A stretch of DNA of 64,000 nt from CAZJHX01 sp964545715 (GTDB lineage Bacteria > Myxococcota_A > UBA9042 > GCA-2863065), in contig CAZJHX010000002.1 of assembly GCA_964545715.1 (NCBI GenBank), positions 1 to 64,000 of the forward strand, written 5' to 3'. Below are positions 54,401 through 63,248 of this stretch, piece by piece (positions within the stretch are counted from its first letter, which is position 1; each line of letters begins with the position of its first letter). Under the pieces are notes generated by a model that worked only from the letters and a program-made list of their open reading frames with translations, was not told where the DNA came from and ran no database searches. The position numbers and the translations under genes are program-made.

Positions 54401-54573
54401 AGAAAGCGGCGCCCAAGAAGAAGCCCGCTCCGAAGAAGAAGAAGGCCGCTTCAAAGAAGAAAGCGGCGCCCAAGAAGAAGGCGGCCGCCAAAACCGCGGA
54501 GAAGGCCCCGGCCAGGAAGAAGGCCGCACCTAAGAAAAAGAAGAAGAAGCCCTCTGCTCGGCCTCAAGCCTGA
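51481..54573 (+). CDS. Zinc-ribbon / ATPase-like / TPR protein with histone-H1-like tail
   Basis: A 1030-residue cytoplasmic protein. N-terminal zinc ribbon has Cys3, 6, 17 and 20. Residues ~75-400 form an AAA_16-type NTPase with Walker B 'VVLVLDEAHRA' (D244/E245). The Walker A region 'LIGDRGTGTSTF' (residues 103-114) has Thr111 where the catalytic Lys should be, so ATP hydrolysis may be lost. About eight TPRs follow (e.g. 'LGQIHRSMGDYDTSRDHLIQ'). The last ~75 residues are Lys/Ala/Pro repeats (AAPKKKAA type), resembling histone H1-like DNA-binding tails. It resembles STAND-type signalling proteins. Role unknown. ATG 51481 has GGAGGG upstream. Confidence 0.8.
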   Translation: MHCPQCGHANITAFEFCEECLAILPNSSWAQRSKDAFDFDDERMLESMRAIEPADEERDVSLFPWNPENHDVGDLIGRDRELKKAFDLFKTTAEQWGGRLALLIGDRGTGTSTFVARLKAEVMKADRSVLWAQAHCRNEATRPYAVFGRLLCDFLSLPPLADDWAAGEALLEATLELTDEGQPESEAAEIAYLVAFLVGFKIDRSPYLSPSDSDAQTLIPRASQALTRFFRRTAFNSPVVLVLDEAHRAPAPLLALVDLLATGMHNVPVLVLAVGRPTLRTAQPGWQALDVVEVPPMNRADAELALSRLLEGIDDVKPDLVSRVVDKSGGNPYALRAIVRYLHETGVICPTDGGARWIVDDTVFFDLDIPDTLRGVASARLANLTSNDLKVLQQAAVVGTQFWFGSLVMLQRLSADYAVWSAAGVGKDKGIVMLKAMLDGLVAREILVRRSDRSLPGEDAYAFRSDVDAELLYEQMPSRTRRKLHRRVAQWLELQQPRFVESNLPRIAMHHEIGGDSPRAASFYQRAARRARSSFHNNEAIDLYERALRLTSDDELPQRLSTLKALGSLYATVGRNDRAIGVYRRMLRNAWVMRSRGRGAVALNKLGQIHRSMGDYDTSRDHLIQALQLYRSIHDSRGVADALDDLGQLAWLTGDTARALLTYERSKKLRTQLKDPRGLALTLHYIGCVHLDRSDMQSAEKHLLDALALRRKLQDNTGVSMTLNNLGVIYWSRGDVKRATEAWKESLVITQEIGNRPVAAMLMTNLAESCMHSGEFDGAASYLEEAQAIAESAGDRRTLASVLVNASALAMARGEHTAALGAINRASQEAEKLGNLRLLGVARITQGDITCGMSHAWDEKKGVEDGLRLIRQGLATLEKADCELDRAGALEQLSDVLTKLGRADASKKTRAEATAIFKRRGVRPPPKPSVAWEALTSTSAPIVVAEKALVAPAEAKPKKKAAKKKAAPKKVAPKKAAPKKKPAPKKKKAASKKKAAPKKKAAAKTAEKAPARKKAAPKKKKKKPSARPQA
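54346..54570 (+). repeat. Lys/Ala/Pro-coding low-complexity tail
   Basis: AAGAAGAAGGCGGCG-type units encode Lys-Lys-Lys-Ala-Ala-Pro repeats at the end of the preceding protein. Base composition is purine-rich on the plus strand and unlike its surroundings. Confidence 0.8.
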
Positions 54574-54612
54574 GCCTGGACCGAACGCGGCGCGTTGTAC
54601 GACAATGCCGCC

Positions 54613-55257
54613 ATGAACAGGCTTCTCCCCATCGTCTTCTCCCTCCTGACCGCCACCGCGGTCGCCCAAAACCGCCGCCCTGCGCCACCGGCTCAGCCGA
54701 TTCAGCTGCAAAACGAGCTGAGCGGGCTGCTGGCTGACGTCGCGATGCTGGAGGGGCGCGTTCAGAATCTGCAGGGCGACTTTCGCACGATGAAGGAGAT
54801 CAGCGCCCGCCTCAAAAGCATGCGGCACAAGCTGACCCGCCTGATCCGCGCCGCGCCGCAGGTTGTTCAGCCGCAGGTCATCGTGACGTTGGGCAGCCCC
54901 ACGCAGCCAACCCTCATCGTGCAGGAGCCGCGTCTGCCGCCGCCCCTGCCCCCGGCCACCGAGCCCACGCCGCAGGCGATGAGCGCCGCCGACTTCGGTC
55001 GTTTGCTGGGCGCTGTGAAGAAGGAGAGCTTTGCCAAGGGCAAGCTCGCGGTGGTGTCGTCAGCGGCCCAGGACAACAGCTTTACCGTGGCGCAGGTCGC
55101 GTCGCTGGTGGGCACGTTGTCGTTTGCCAAAGACAAGCTGGCCTGCGTGAGGACGCTGAAGCGCACCATCCTGGACATGAACAACGCCTATCAGCTGTAC
55201 GACGCGTTCACTTTCTCGAAAGACAAAGAGCAGCTTAAGGCGATCCTGGGCCGTTAG
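54613..55257 (+). CDS. DUF4476 domain protein, exported
   Basis: A 214-residue protein with signal peptide ('LPIVFSLLTATAVAQ'), a coiled-coil-like segment, a Pro-rich linker and a C-terminal DUF4476 domain ('FGRLLGAVKKESFAKGKLAV' to 'AYQLYDAFTFSKDKEQLKAI'), about 90 residues of short helices. Function of the domain is unknown. ATG 54613 is chosen over ATG 54595 since it gives a normal signal peptide. Its stop overlaps the convergent gene's stop (TTAG at 55254-55257). Confidence 0.8.
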   Translation: MNRLLPIVFSLLTATAVAQNRRPAPPAQPIQLQNELSGLLADVAMLEGRVQNLQGDFRTMKEISARLKSMRHKLTRLIRAAPQVVQPQVIVTLGSPTQPTLIVQEPRLPPPLPPATEPTPQAMSAADFGRLLGAVKKESFAKGKLAVVSSAAQDNSFTVAQVASLVGTLSFAKDKLACVRTLKRTILDMNNAYQLYDAFTFSKDKEQLKAILGR

Positions 55258-58118
55258 TCGTCGGCGCCCAGCGGCGGCATGATCCGCAGGAAGATGTCCC
55301 ACTGCGGCGCGCCCGGTGGATAGGACTGCCAGACCACTACCGGACGGCGCCCGGGCAGCATCGCGATATCGGGGAACTTCTGGTCGCCGATCTCCTTGGT
55401 GTTGACCTGCTCGGCTCCACCCAGCGGCTTGCCGTCCGGGCCGAACGACCGCAGATAGATGCTGCCCTTGTCGCCGTCCTCTCCCACCGAGTTCCACGTC
55501 ACGCTGAAGTAGCCGTCCGGCGAGACCGCCACGCGCGGCAGCTCGGACTGCCAGGTGTCCGTGGTGCTGATCTCAAACTGCGAGCCCTGCTTGAGGCCGA
55601 TCGGGGTCAAGCGCTGGCCGTAGATGCGGTGCAGCTTCTTGTTGCTGTGATTGCTGCGCCACACGACGTGGCCCACGCCGGTAGCCGTGATCGTCTCCAG
55701 GTGCGAGTGCTGCTGGTCGTAAAGGTAGTCCGACGTCAGGCTCAGCTCCGGGCCCTCCTTGACCTCGTCCGCCTTGAAGCGCTGGCCGTAGACGCCCCAG
55801 CCGCTGCCGTCCGCGTAGGTCGAGTCCCACGCCACCATGAAGCCCCCGCCGGGCAGGGCGGCCGGCTTGGGCCAGTCCTGGGTGCCGGTCTCGAAGCTGT
55901 TGGCCTGAAACTGCGGGCCGTTGGGCACCCCGTCAGCGTCAAAGATGCGGGCCTTCAGCTCCTGCTGGGATCCGTAGCCGTTGTGCCAGGTTACGACGAA
56001 GCCGCCGGTATCCAGCGCCGCCACGTCCGCGTGCTCCTGATTGCCCTGTGTGACCGTGTTGACGATCCACTGCTCGCCCGCCGCTGCCGAGCCGTCCAGG
56101 GCCAGCAGTCGGCCCTGAATCGACCCGCTGCTGTCGTCGCCGTACTGATCGTGCCACACCACGGCGACTGCGCCCGAGTTCAAGGTTGCCACGGCCGGGC
56201 TGTCCTGGTGGCCCTTGGTCTCGATGTTGACCCCGTACGCCAGCACGTCCTGGACCCCGTCCTTGCCGTGTCGCTGCGCAAAGATGCCGTAGCCGTTGAG
56301 GTCCTCGCCGTTGCTGGCCCAGGCCACGATGAATCGGCCGTCGGGCAGCACGGAGATGCGTGGCGTAACCTGCTCTTTGGCGTTGTACAGGTTGACCTGG
56401 ATCTCGTCGCAGGCCTCGGTCACCTTGCACTCGCCCTCTTCACAGGTTGTGGCCCCGCAAGGATCCAGCGCGCAGGAGGTGCCGTCTTCGGCCGGTGACA
56501 GCTCGTCGGTCGCCTCCTCCGGGTTGCAGATCACGCACGGGTTGGCCGCGTCACCCTCGTTTGGCGCAAAACAGACGCCGTCGACAAAGCACGTCTCCTC
56601 GATGAGCGCGAACTCACACCCGTCAGCCGTGCAGCTGTCCGCTGTGCAGGACAGGCCGTCGTCGCACGCCGGCACCGAAACGCACTCCCCGCTCTTGCAC
56701 CAGGAGCCCTCACACGCCAGCCCGTCGTCGTCGCAGGTCGTCTCGTTCTCGACCAGCTCCACCGCGCACCCGCTCTCGGCGTCGCACACCGCGCTCACAA
56801 CGCACGGAAGCGATGCGTCGCCACAGAACGCATTGTCCGGCGCATGGACACAGCCCAGCGCCGGATCGCAGCTGTCGGTGGTGCAGTCGACGGCGTCCGG
56901 CTCACAGACGATGGCCACCCCGCCCGTGCACTCACCCGCCGCGTCGCACGTGTCGCCTGTGTCGCACAAGTCGCCGTCCTCGCACAGCACCCCGACTGTG
57001 ACCGTGTGCTCACAGGCGCTCTCCACGCACGCGTCCGCCGTACACGGGTTGCTGTCGTCACAGCCGTTCTCGTCTGTGCTGACGCAGCCGCCCTCCTCCG
57101 GCACGCATAGGTCCTTCGTGCACTCGATGTCGTCGTCGCAAAGCTCGTGCTGCAGTGTGTTGACGCAGCCCTCCCCGGGCGCACACGCGTTGCTGTTGCA
57201 TGCCACGCCGTCGTCGCACACCGCGTCGTCCGGCGTGTGCAGGCACCCGTCGTCCGGGTCGCAGCTGTCCACGGTGCAGTCAAAGCCGTCGTCGCAGTCG
57301 GCCGCTGTCCCGACGCACTCGCCGTCCACGCAGGCGTCGTCCGTTGTGCAGACCAGTCCGTCCGTGCAGTCGCCATCGACGGGCGCGTAGACGCAGTCGC
57401 CCAGATCGCACGTGTCCGCCGTGCACGTGTTGCCGTCATCGCAATCCACGCCCTCGCACGGCGGCACGCAGGTCCATTGGTCCACGATGCAGATCGGGTC
57501 CTCGCACTCTTCCATGGCGGGGGGCTTGCACTCGGTGAGGCCGTCCACCGTGCACTCGCGCGAGCCCGGGCAGGTGCCGTCCGGGCCCTCGATCAGGCAC
57601 TCGGTATGCGCGTGGTCCAGCTTGGCGTCATCCGAGCACTCGCACACGCCGTCCGCCAGGCGGCACTGCCCTGAGTCGCACAGGTAGCCGTCCGGGCACT
57701 TGACGTTCTCGTTGCACGGCCCGCCGCAGAAGCTGCCGATCTCGTCGTAAGACAGGCACTCTCTGATGACGGGCTGGTCGCCCGGGTTGCAGTCCGCATC
57801 GATGTTGCACGGCCGGCAGAGCGACTCGTGTGCGGGGACGCACAGATACACGGGATCCGCACCGCCCTCGTCCACCTGCTTGCACACCAGCCCGGCGTCG
57901 CAGCCGTCCACGCACGGCTCCGGCTGATCGGTGCCGTCGGGCACGGACGGTCCGTCGTCCTCGACCGGCTTGCCGGTGTCCGGGACGCCGCCTGTACCGG
58001 CGTCTTTTGCCGGCCCATTGCCGTTATCCAGGCTGATCGGCCCGTCGGGCGGGTCGTCGGAACAGCCCGTTCCCATGGCGAAAACCAGGACGCAAAGCAG
58101 AATGTATGGCGTTTTCAT
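55254..58118 (-). CDS. Large Cys-rich repeat lipoprotein
   Basis: A 954-residue lipoprotein ('LVFAMGTGC' lipobox; ATG 58118). After a Pro/Asp-rich linker the protein has a long array of Cys repeats of the 'DDGNTCTADTCD' and 'CDDGFDCTVDSCD' type, typical of myxobacterial-style surface proteins. The last ~320 residues contain beta-propeller-like phrases ('GRFIVAWASNGEDLNGYGIF', 'GGFVVTWHNGYGSQQELKAR', 'GGFMVAWDSTYADGSGWGVY'). No enzymatic motif. Probably a surface-exposed adhesion or structural protein. ATG 58118 begins the signal peptide; a longer frame to 58148 is less likely. Confidence 0.85.
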   Translation of the reverse strand: MKTPYILLCVLVFAMGTGCSDDPPDGPISLDNGNGPAKDAGTGGVPDTGKPVEDDGPSVPDGTDQPEPCVDGCDAGLVCKQVDEGGADPVYLCVPAHESLCRPCNIDADCNPGDQPVIRECLSYDEIGSFCGGPCNENVKCPDGYLCDSGQCRLADGVCECSDDAKLDHAHTECLIEGPDGTCPGSRECTVDGLTECKPPAMEECEDPICIVDQWTCVPPCEGVDCDDGNTCTADTCDLGDCVYAPVDGDCTDGLVCTTDDACVDGECVGTAADCDDGFDCTVDSCDPDDGCLHTPDDAVCDDGVACNSNACAPGEGCVNTLQHELCDDDIECTKDLCVPEEGGCVSTDENGCDDSNPCTADACVESACEHTVTVGVLCEDGDLCDTGDTCDAAGECTGGVAIVCEPDAVDCTTDSCDPALGCVHAPDNAFCGDASLPCVVSAVCDAESGCAVELVENETTCDDDGLACEGSWCKSGECVSVPACDDGLSCTADSCTADGCEFALIEETCFVDGVCFAPNEGDAANPCVICNPEEATDELSPAEDGTSCALDPCGATTCEEGECKVTEACDEIQVNLYNAKEQVTPRISVLPDGRFIVAWASNGEDLNGYGIFAQRHGKDGVQDVLAYGVNIETKGHQDSPAVATLNSGAVAVVWHDQYGDDSSGSIQGRLLALDGSAAAGEQWIVNTVTQGNQEHADVAALDTGGFVVTWHNGYGSQQELKARIFDADGVPNGPQFQANSFETGTQDWPKPAALPGGGFMVAWDSTYADGSGWGVYGQRFKADEVKEGPELSLTSDYLYDQQHSHLETITATGVGHVVWRSNHSNKKLHRIYGQRLTPIGLKQGSQFEISTTDTWQSELPRVAVSPDGYFSVTWNSVGEDGDKGSIYLRSFGPDGKPLGGAEQVNTKEIGDQKFPDIAMLPGRRPVVVWQSYPPGAPQWDIFLRIMPPLGADD

Positions 58119-58195
58119 GTTGGCGAAAAGGCTACCATCGGTTGACACGCCCCTGCCACCGGGATAACTCCGAGCAGTTCCCTCGGAGGCCCCGG
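58119..58195. other. Divergent intergenic region
   Basis: 77 bases between the Cys-rich lipoprotein (minus) and the PIN-PhoH gene (plus). It must hold both promoters. Only the plus-strand ribosome site GGAGG (58185-58189) is clear. Confidence 0.35.
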
Positions 58196-59530
58196 TTGTC
58201 CAAGAATTTCGTCCTCGACACGAATGTCCTGCTCCACGACGCCAACGCGATCTATGGGTTTCAGGACAATACAGTCATCATCCCCATCTACGTCATCGAA
58301 GAGCTCGACCAGTTCAAGAAGGACCTGAGCGAGCTTGGCCGCAACGCGCGCCAGGTCTCTCGCAGTCTCGACAAACACCGCGGCGCCGGCGCGCTGCTCT
58401 CCGGGGTGGACCTGCCGAACGGCGGCAAGCTGCGCGTCGCGTTCACCAAGCGACGGCTGCCCGAGGAGTTCTCCAACACCCACGTCATGGATAACTCGAT
58501 CCTGGCCACCGCGCTGGACGTGAGCGAGACCGAGCCCGACCGTCGCTGCATCTTCGTGACCATGGATACGAATCTGCGCATCCGGGCCGAGGCCATCGGC
58601 GTGACGGCCCAGGACTACGACCGCGACCACATCGACATCTCCGAGCTCTATAAGGGGTGGCTGGAGACCACGGTTCCGGACGAGCTCATCGACAAGCTGT
58701 ACGTGGACAACGAGATCCCGCTCGAGGACGCGCTGGTGGACCACGAGAGCGAGGAGCCCACCTTCGAGAACGAGTATCTGCTCCTTCGCGGTCGCGAGCG
58801 CAGCAGCAAAACGGCCCTGTGCCGCCTGGAGAGCGCCGCCGGCCGCGTGGTGCCGCTGCCCAAGCTGCGCGACGGCATCTGGGGTATCCGCGCCCGCAAC
58901 AAAGAGCAGCACTTCGCCCTGGACGCTCTGAGCCGCGACGACGTTCGCCTGGTCACGCTGGTCGGCAAGGCGGGCACCGGCAAGACGCTGCTGGCCATCG
59001 CGGCCGGCCTCTCGCGCACAACCGACGAAGAGGCCTATCACCGCATGCTGGTGAGCCGGCCGATCTTCCCGCTCGGGCGCGACATCGGCTACCTGCCGGG
59101 CTCGGTGGAAGAGAAGCTGAACCCCTGGATGCAGCCCATCTACGACAACGTCGAGCTGCTGCTGAACCTGAGCCGCTCAGATCGTCGCGACAAGCGCGGC
59201 TACCACGAGTTGGTGGACATGGGGATCATCCAGATCGAGCCGCTGACCTACATCCGCGGCCGCTCCATCCCGCATCAATACCTGATCGTGGATGAGGCCC
59301 AGAACCTGACGCCGCACGAGGTCAAGACGATCATCACGCGCGCCGGCGAGGGCACCAAGGTCGTGCTGACGGGCGACCCCTACCAGATCGACAACCCGTA
59401 CGTCGACAGCGTCAACAATGGCCTCACGTACGTCGTCTCCCGATTCAAGGGCGAGTCGATCGCGGCCCACGTCACCCTGACCAAGGGCGAGCGCTCCGAC
59501 CTCGCGGAGATCGCGGCCAACCTGCTCTAG
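58196..59530 (+). CDS. PIN-PhoH fusion ATPase (PhoH2 type)
   Basis: A 444-residue protein combining an N-terminal PIN RNase domain ('NFVLDTNVLLHDANAIYGF', acidic residues for metal binding; 'DNSILATALDV', 'CIFVTMDTNLRIRAEA') with a C-terminal PhoH helicase-like ATPase ('VGKAGTGKTLLAIAAG', 'SRPIFPLGRDIGYLPG', 'YLIVDEAQNLTPHEVKTI', 'LTGDPYQIDNPYVD'). Such PhoH2 proteins unwind and cleave RNA. The start is TTG 58196 with GGAGG six bases upstream; the frame opens earlier at 58106 but those residues are not PIN-like. The window thus contains two different PhoH proteins. Confidence 0.92.
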   Translation: MSKNFVLDTNVLLHDANAIYGFQDNTVIIPIYVIEELDQFKKDLSELGRNARQVSRSLDKHRGAGALLSGVDLPNGGKLRVAFTKRRLPEEFSNTHVMDNSILATALDVSETEPDRRCIFVTMDTNLRIRAEAIGVTAQDYDRDHIDISELYKGWLETTVPDELIDKLYVDNEIPLEDALVDHESEEPTFENEYLLLRGRERSSKTALCRLESAAGRVVPLPKLRDGIWGIRARNKEQHFALDALSRDDVRLVTLVGKAGTGKTLLAIAAGLSRTTDEEAYHRMLVSRPIFPLGRDIGYLPGSVEEKLNPWMQPIYDNVELLLNLSRSDRRDKRGYHELVDMGIIQIEPLTYIRGRSIPHQYLIVDEAQNLTPHEVKTIITRAGEGTKVVLTGDPYQIDNPYVDSVNNGLTYVVSRFKGESIAAHVTLTKGERSDLAEIAANLL

Positions 59531-59542
59531 CGCTGTGGCACG

Positions 59543-60634
59543 TTAGCCGTCGCCGAAGCTGATCCCAATAGCCTTTGCCGTCTTGACCGTCTGACCGTTC
59601 GGGTCCACCAGCTTCTGTTGCGCGACCGCCTCGGACAGCTCGACCTCGGAGATATCGCCGTTGCGCAGGCAGACCATGTGGTTCCAGCGCCCCGCCAGGG
59701 CCAGCTCGGTGGCGTGCGCTCCAAACGCCGTGCCCAGAAGGCGGTCTCGATAGGTTGGCGTGCCGCCTCGCTGCAGGTGACCCAGAACCAGTGTGCGCGT
59801 CTCGATGCCGATGTCCGCGAGCCCGGCGGCGACGATGTCCGAGGCGCCGCCCAGACGCGCGAGAGCGCCCGCGCTGGCCTCGATGCCCGCATTATGGCTG
59901 AAGTCTCCGCCCTTCGGTTTGGCGCCCTCCGCCACGACGAGCAGGTGGTGGTCGCAGCCGGCCGCCGCGCGCTTGCGGATATGCGCTCGCAGCGCCTCGA
60001 TGTCGTACGGGATCTCTGGGATGAGGATGCCGTGAGCGCCGCCCGCCAGGCCGGCGTGCAGCGCGATCCACCCCGCGTAGCGGCCCATCACCTCCATGAT
60101 CATCATTCGATCATGGCTCTCGGCGGTGGTCTTCAGGCGATCCAGCGCCTCGACGGCCACATTGACCGCCGAGTCGAAGCCGAAGGTGTAGTCCGTGGCG
60201 CTGAGATCGTTATCGATGGTCTTGGGCACGCCGATCACTTTGGCGCCCTTCTTGGACAGCTCGTGCGCGATCGCCAGCGTGCCGTCGCCGCCGACCACGA
60301 TCAGACCGTCCATCTGATGGTCGGCCATCCGAGCCAGGCAGTCGTCGCTGCAGTCCACCATTTGTACCGACCCGTCGGCCTGCTTCTTGGGGTACGAGAA
60401 CGGATTGCCGCGATTGGTGGTGTCCAGAATGGTGCCGCCGCGGTTCAGGATGCCGCGCACGGCCTGGATGGGCAGGGCGCGGATCCGGCTCGTTCCCACC
60501 AGACCATCGAAGCCGTCTTCGATGCCCAATATCTCGACCTGCTCGTCGGAAAAAGCCGCCGCTCGGACCACTGCGCGGATGACCGCGTTCAATCCGGGGC
60601 AGTCGCCGCCACCTGTCAGAATACCTAGACGCAT
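59543..60634 (-). CDS. pfkA: 6-phosphofructokinase
   Basis: A 363-residue glycolytic enzyme phosphorylating fructose 6-phosphate. It begins 'MRLGILTGGGDCPGLNAVIR' and contains 'VVGGDGTLAIA' and 'GVPKTIDNDLSATDYTFGFD', then 'MEVMGRYAGWIAL'. GGDGT indicates an ATP rather than a pyrophosphate donor, while the Lys in PKTIDND matches the clade III type found in actinobacteria and relatives. ATG 60634 shares one base with the M16 peptidase stop (TGATG). A longer frame to 60661 is less likely. Confidence 0.93.
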   Translation of the reverse strand: MRLGILTGGGDCPGLNAVIRAVVRAAAFSDEQVEILGIEDGFDGLVGTSRIRALPIQAVRGILNRGGTILDTTNRGNPFSYPKKQADGSVQMVDCSDDCLARMADHQMDGLIVVGGDGTLAIAHELSKKGAKVIGVPKTIDNDLSATDYTFGFDSAVNVAVEALDRLKTTAESHDRMMIMEVMGRYAGWIALHAGLAGGAHGILIPEIPYDIEALRAHIRKRAAAGCDHHLLVVAEGAKPKGGDFSHNAGIEASAGALARLGGASDIVAAGLADIGIETRTLVLGHLQRGGTPTYRDRLLGTAFGAHATELALAGRWNHMVCLRNGDISEVELSEAVAQQKLVDPNGQTVKTAKAIGISFGDG

Positions 60635-63219
60635 CACTCGCCTGCCGGTTCTAGAATGCACAGCACCGATTTATCGAAGTCCAACACACGCGCAGCCAGC
60701 GTCCGCACGTCCTCGCGCGTGACCGCCATGATGCGGTCCGTATAGTCCGAGAACCGGACCGACTGCGCCTCGAAGAGCACGTTGTACGCCAGCGTACCAG
60801 CCCGAGCGCTGCGGCGCTGCAGTCCAACCTCGTAGCTGCCGACGATGTACTGTTGCGCCCGCGCCAGCTCCTCGGGCGTGATCCGGGCGTCGCACAGGCC
60901 CTGCAGCACCTCGCGCAGGCCCGAGACCCCGGCCGACAGCTTCTCCGGGCTGGTGCCCATGTAAGCCAGCGCGTATCCGGCGTCATAGCCCTCAAAAGAC
61001 GACGCAGTGACGCTGTACGCCAGGCTCTGGCGGTCTCGCAGCTCCAAGAACAGCCGCCCCCCCTGGCCCGACAGCACGGTCAGCAGCACGTCCAAAGTCG
61101 CCCGCTCGGGATCGCGGTGGGCGACCCCCTGAAAGCCCAGCGCGATGTGCGCCTGCTCGCCGCGGCCCGTCAGCTTCAGCTCGACCGCCGATGACGGTGC
61201 GCTTGCGGGGCGAGCGGCCGCAGCCGGGCCGTCGCTCGGGCTGCTCTGCCCGTACGCGTCCTCCAATCGGTCGACCATCTCGTCGATGTCGAAGTCCCCG
61301 ACGGCCGCCACCACCATGCGCGACGGCTGCCATGTGTCGGTGTGCACCGTCACCAGATCGTCGCGGGTGATCGCGGCGACCGACTCCTCGGTGCCCAGAA
61401 CCGGCCGACCGTAGGGGTGATCGCCAAAGAGCCGCGTCAACATCGCGCGAATCGTCAGCGACGCGGGCCGATCCGCCTGGCTGCGCAAGTGCTCCAAATG
61501 CAGCGCGCGCTCACGGCGCAGATCCTCCGCCTCAAACCTGGGGCGCTCCAGCACATCCCGAAAGAACTCCCAGCTGCGCGGAAAGTGCCGCGATAGGCTT
61601 GTCAGCCGGATGCCGGCCGACGCGCGCCCGCTGTTGGCGTCCAGGCCGGCGGCCAGGCTCTCGATCTGCCGTGCCATCTCCGACGCGGAGTGCTCGCCCG
61701 CGCCACGGTTCATCATCGCCGCGGTCAGGCGGCTTACACCGCCCAGATGACTCGGCTCGCACGCCAGTCCCCCCAGCGTGACCGCGCGCAGGGACACCAA
61801 GGGAGTCGACGGGTCGCGCAGCAGGACCAGGCGCGTGCCGCTGTCCAGCGTGTGCTCCACGATCTTGGCGTCGCCGCTCGTCACGGACGGGACCGTCTCC
61901 ACCGTTGCGGAGCCCGCGTCTTGCTGGGCGGCCAGGGCCATCGCCTCGATCCGCTCGTACGTGAGCCCGTCCGAGTCGCCGTCGGGCACCAGCACCGTGA
62001 CGGTCATGTTGTCCACACTCAGGTAACGGCGTGCCGCCTCCATGAGCGACTCCGGCGTCGTCGCGCGCACGCCGGCCATATACGCCTCTTCGTTGCGCCA
62101 GCCGCCTGCGACCGACTCATAGAAGCCGAACTTGCGCGCCTGCCCCGCCACGCTCTCCCGCTCATAGATGCGCTGGCTCTCCAGGATGGTGCGCGCCTTG
62201 TCCAGCTCATCGACGGTGAACGGGTGCTCGCGCAGTGCGAAGATCTCGGCTACCAGCGCCGAGAAAGCCGGCTGTGCATCACCCTCGGGCAGGTTGGCCG
62301 TGACCACAAGCAGGCCGGGGTCGCGCGGGGTGTAGGCGTAGGCTGTCACGTCGTTGACCAGGTCGGTGCCGCGCTTGATTCGCTCCGTCAGGCGGCTGGA
62401 CTCTCCCTGCCCCAGGATCAGCGCCAGGATGTCCAGGGTCGGCACGTCCGCGTGTGATGCGTTGGGGACATGAAACGCGATGTTGAGCCAGGTCTGTTTG
62501 AAGCGCGCCTCCCCACGCCCGAACCGCAGGCCGTCCTGAGGAGGCTCGGGCGGCCGCTCGACGGACGGCTCGCCGGTTGGCATGTCCTGAAATGCCATAG
62601 CCATCTTGGTCGCCGCCTCGGTCTCGTCCAGGTCGCCGACCGCAACCACCACGATGTTGGCCGCCGTATACCAGCGCTTGTAGAACCGCAGGATGCGGTC
62701 GCGCGTAAACGACCGGACCGACTCCGCCGTGCCGATGACGGGCAGGCTGTACGGGTGCACCTGAAACGCGGTGCGAAACAGCATCTTTGCGGCCACGCGC
62801 GGCGCGGAGTCCTCCGAGCGCTTGATCTCCTCCAGCACCACCTCCAGCTCGCGCTCGAGCTCGGCCGGGTCGAACGACGAGTGGCGGACGGCGTCGGACA
62901 GCACGTCCAACCCGCGGTCAAAGAAACGTGACGACATGACCACGTGGTAAACGGTCTGGTCGTAGCTGGTGAAGGCGTTGATGTCTCCGCCCGCCGCCTC
63001 GACCTCCGCCGCGATCTCGCCGACGGCGCGCCGCTTCGTGCCCTTGAACAGCATGTGCTCGTGGACGTGCGCCAGCCCGTATTCGCCGTCATGCTCGTCA
63101 GCGCTGCCCACCTTCACCCACACTTGCAGCGCCACCGCCGGCGCGGCCGCGTTTCGATGCGCGAGGATGGTCAGTCCGTTGTCGAGTTTTCGGTGGAGCA
63201 AGGCCCCTATGAATGGCAC
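60634..63219 (-). CDS. M16 family zinc peptidase (two-domain)
   Basis: An 861-residue insulinase-like peptidase. The inverted zinc motif is 'HVHEHMLFKG' (HxxEH) near residue 52, with the downstream Glu in 'LEVVLEEIKRSEDS'. A second, inactive M16 half follows ('LASLAAGL'-like segments; 'GGVSRLTAAMMNRGAGEHS'). There is no signal peptide, so it may be cytoplasmic or act in peptide turnover; related bacterial enzymes are periplasmic. GTG 63219 gives the usual N-terminus 'LHRKLDNGLTILAHRNAA'. Coupled to pfkA downstream. Confidence 0.92.
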   Translation of the reverse strand: MPFIGALLHRKLDNGLTILAHRNAAAPAVALQVWVKVGSADEHDGEYGLAHVHEHMLFKGTKRRAVGEIAAEVEAAGGDINAFTSYDQTVYHVVMSSRFFDRGLDVLSDAVRHSSFDPAELERELEVVLEEIKRSEDSAPRVAAKMLFRTAFQVHPYSLPVIGTAESVRSFTRDRILRFYKRWYTAANIVVVAVGDLDETEAATKMAMAFQDMPTGEPSVERPPEPPQDGLRFGRGEARFKQTWLNIAFHVPNASHADVPTLDILALILGQGESSRLTERIKRGTDLVNDVTAYAYTPRDPGLLVVTANLPEGDAQPAFSALVAEIFALREHPFTVDELDKARTILESQRIYERESVAGQARKFGFYESVAGGWRNEEAYMAGVRATTPESLMEAARRYLSVDNMTVTVLVPDGDSDGLTYERIEAMALAAQQDAGSATVETVPSVTSGDAKIVEHTLDSGTRLVLLRDPSTPLVSLRAVTLGGLACEPSHLGGVSRLTAAMMNRGAGEHSASEMARQIESLAAGLDANSGRASAGIRLTSLSRHFPRSWEFFRDVLERPRFEAEDLRRERALHLEHLRSQADRPASLTIRAMLTRLFGDHPYGRPVLGTEESVAAITRDDLVTVHTDTWQPSRMVVAAVGDFDIDEMVDRLEDAYGQSSPSDGPAAAARPASAPSSAVELKLTGRGEQAHIALGFQGVAHRDPERATLDVLLTVLSGQGGRLFLELRDRQSLAYSVTASSFEGYDAGYALAYMGTSPEKLSAGVSGLREVLQGLCDARITPEELARAQQYIVGSYEVGLQRRSARAGTLAYNVLFEAQSVRFSDYTDRIMAVTREDVRTLAARVLDFDKSVLCILEPAGE

Positions 63220-63248
63220 TCAGCGCGCGGTTTTGTCAAACCGCGGAG

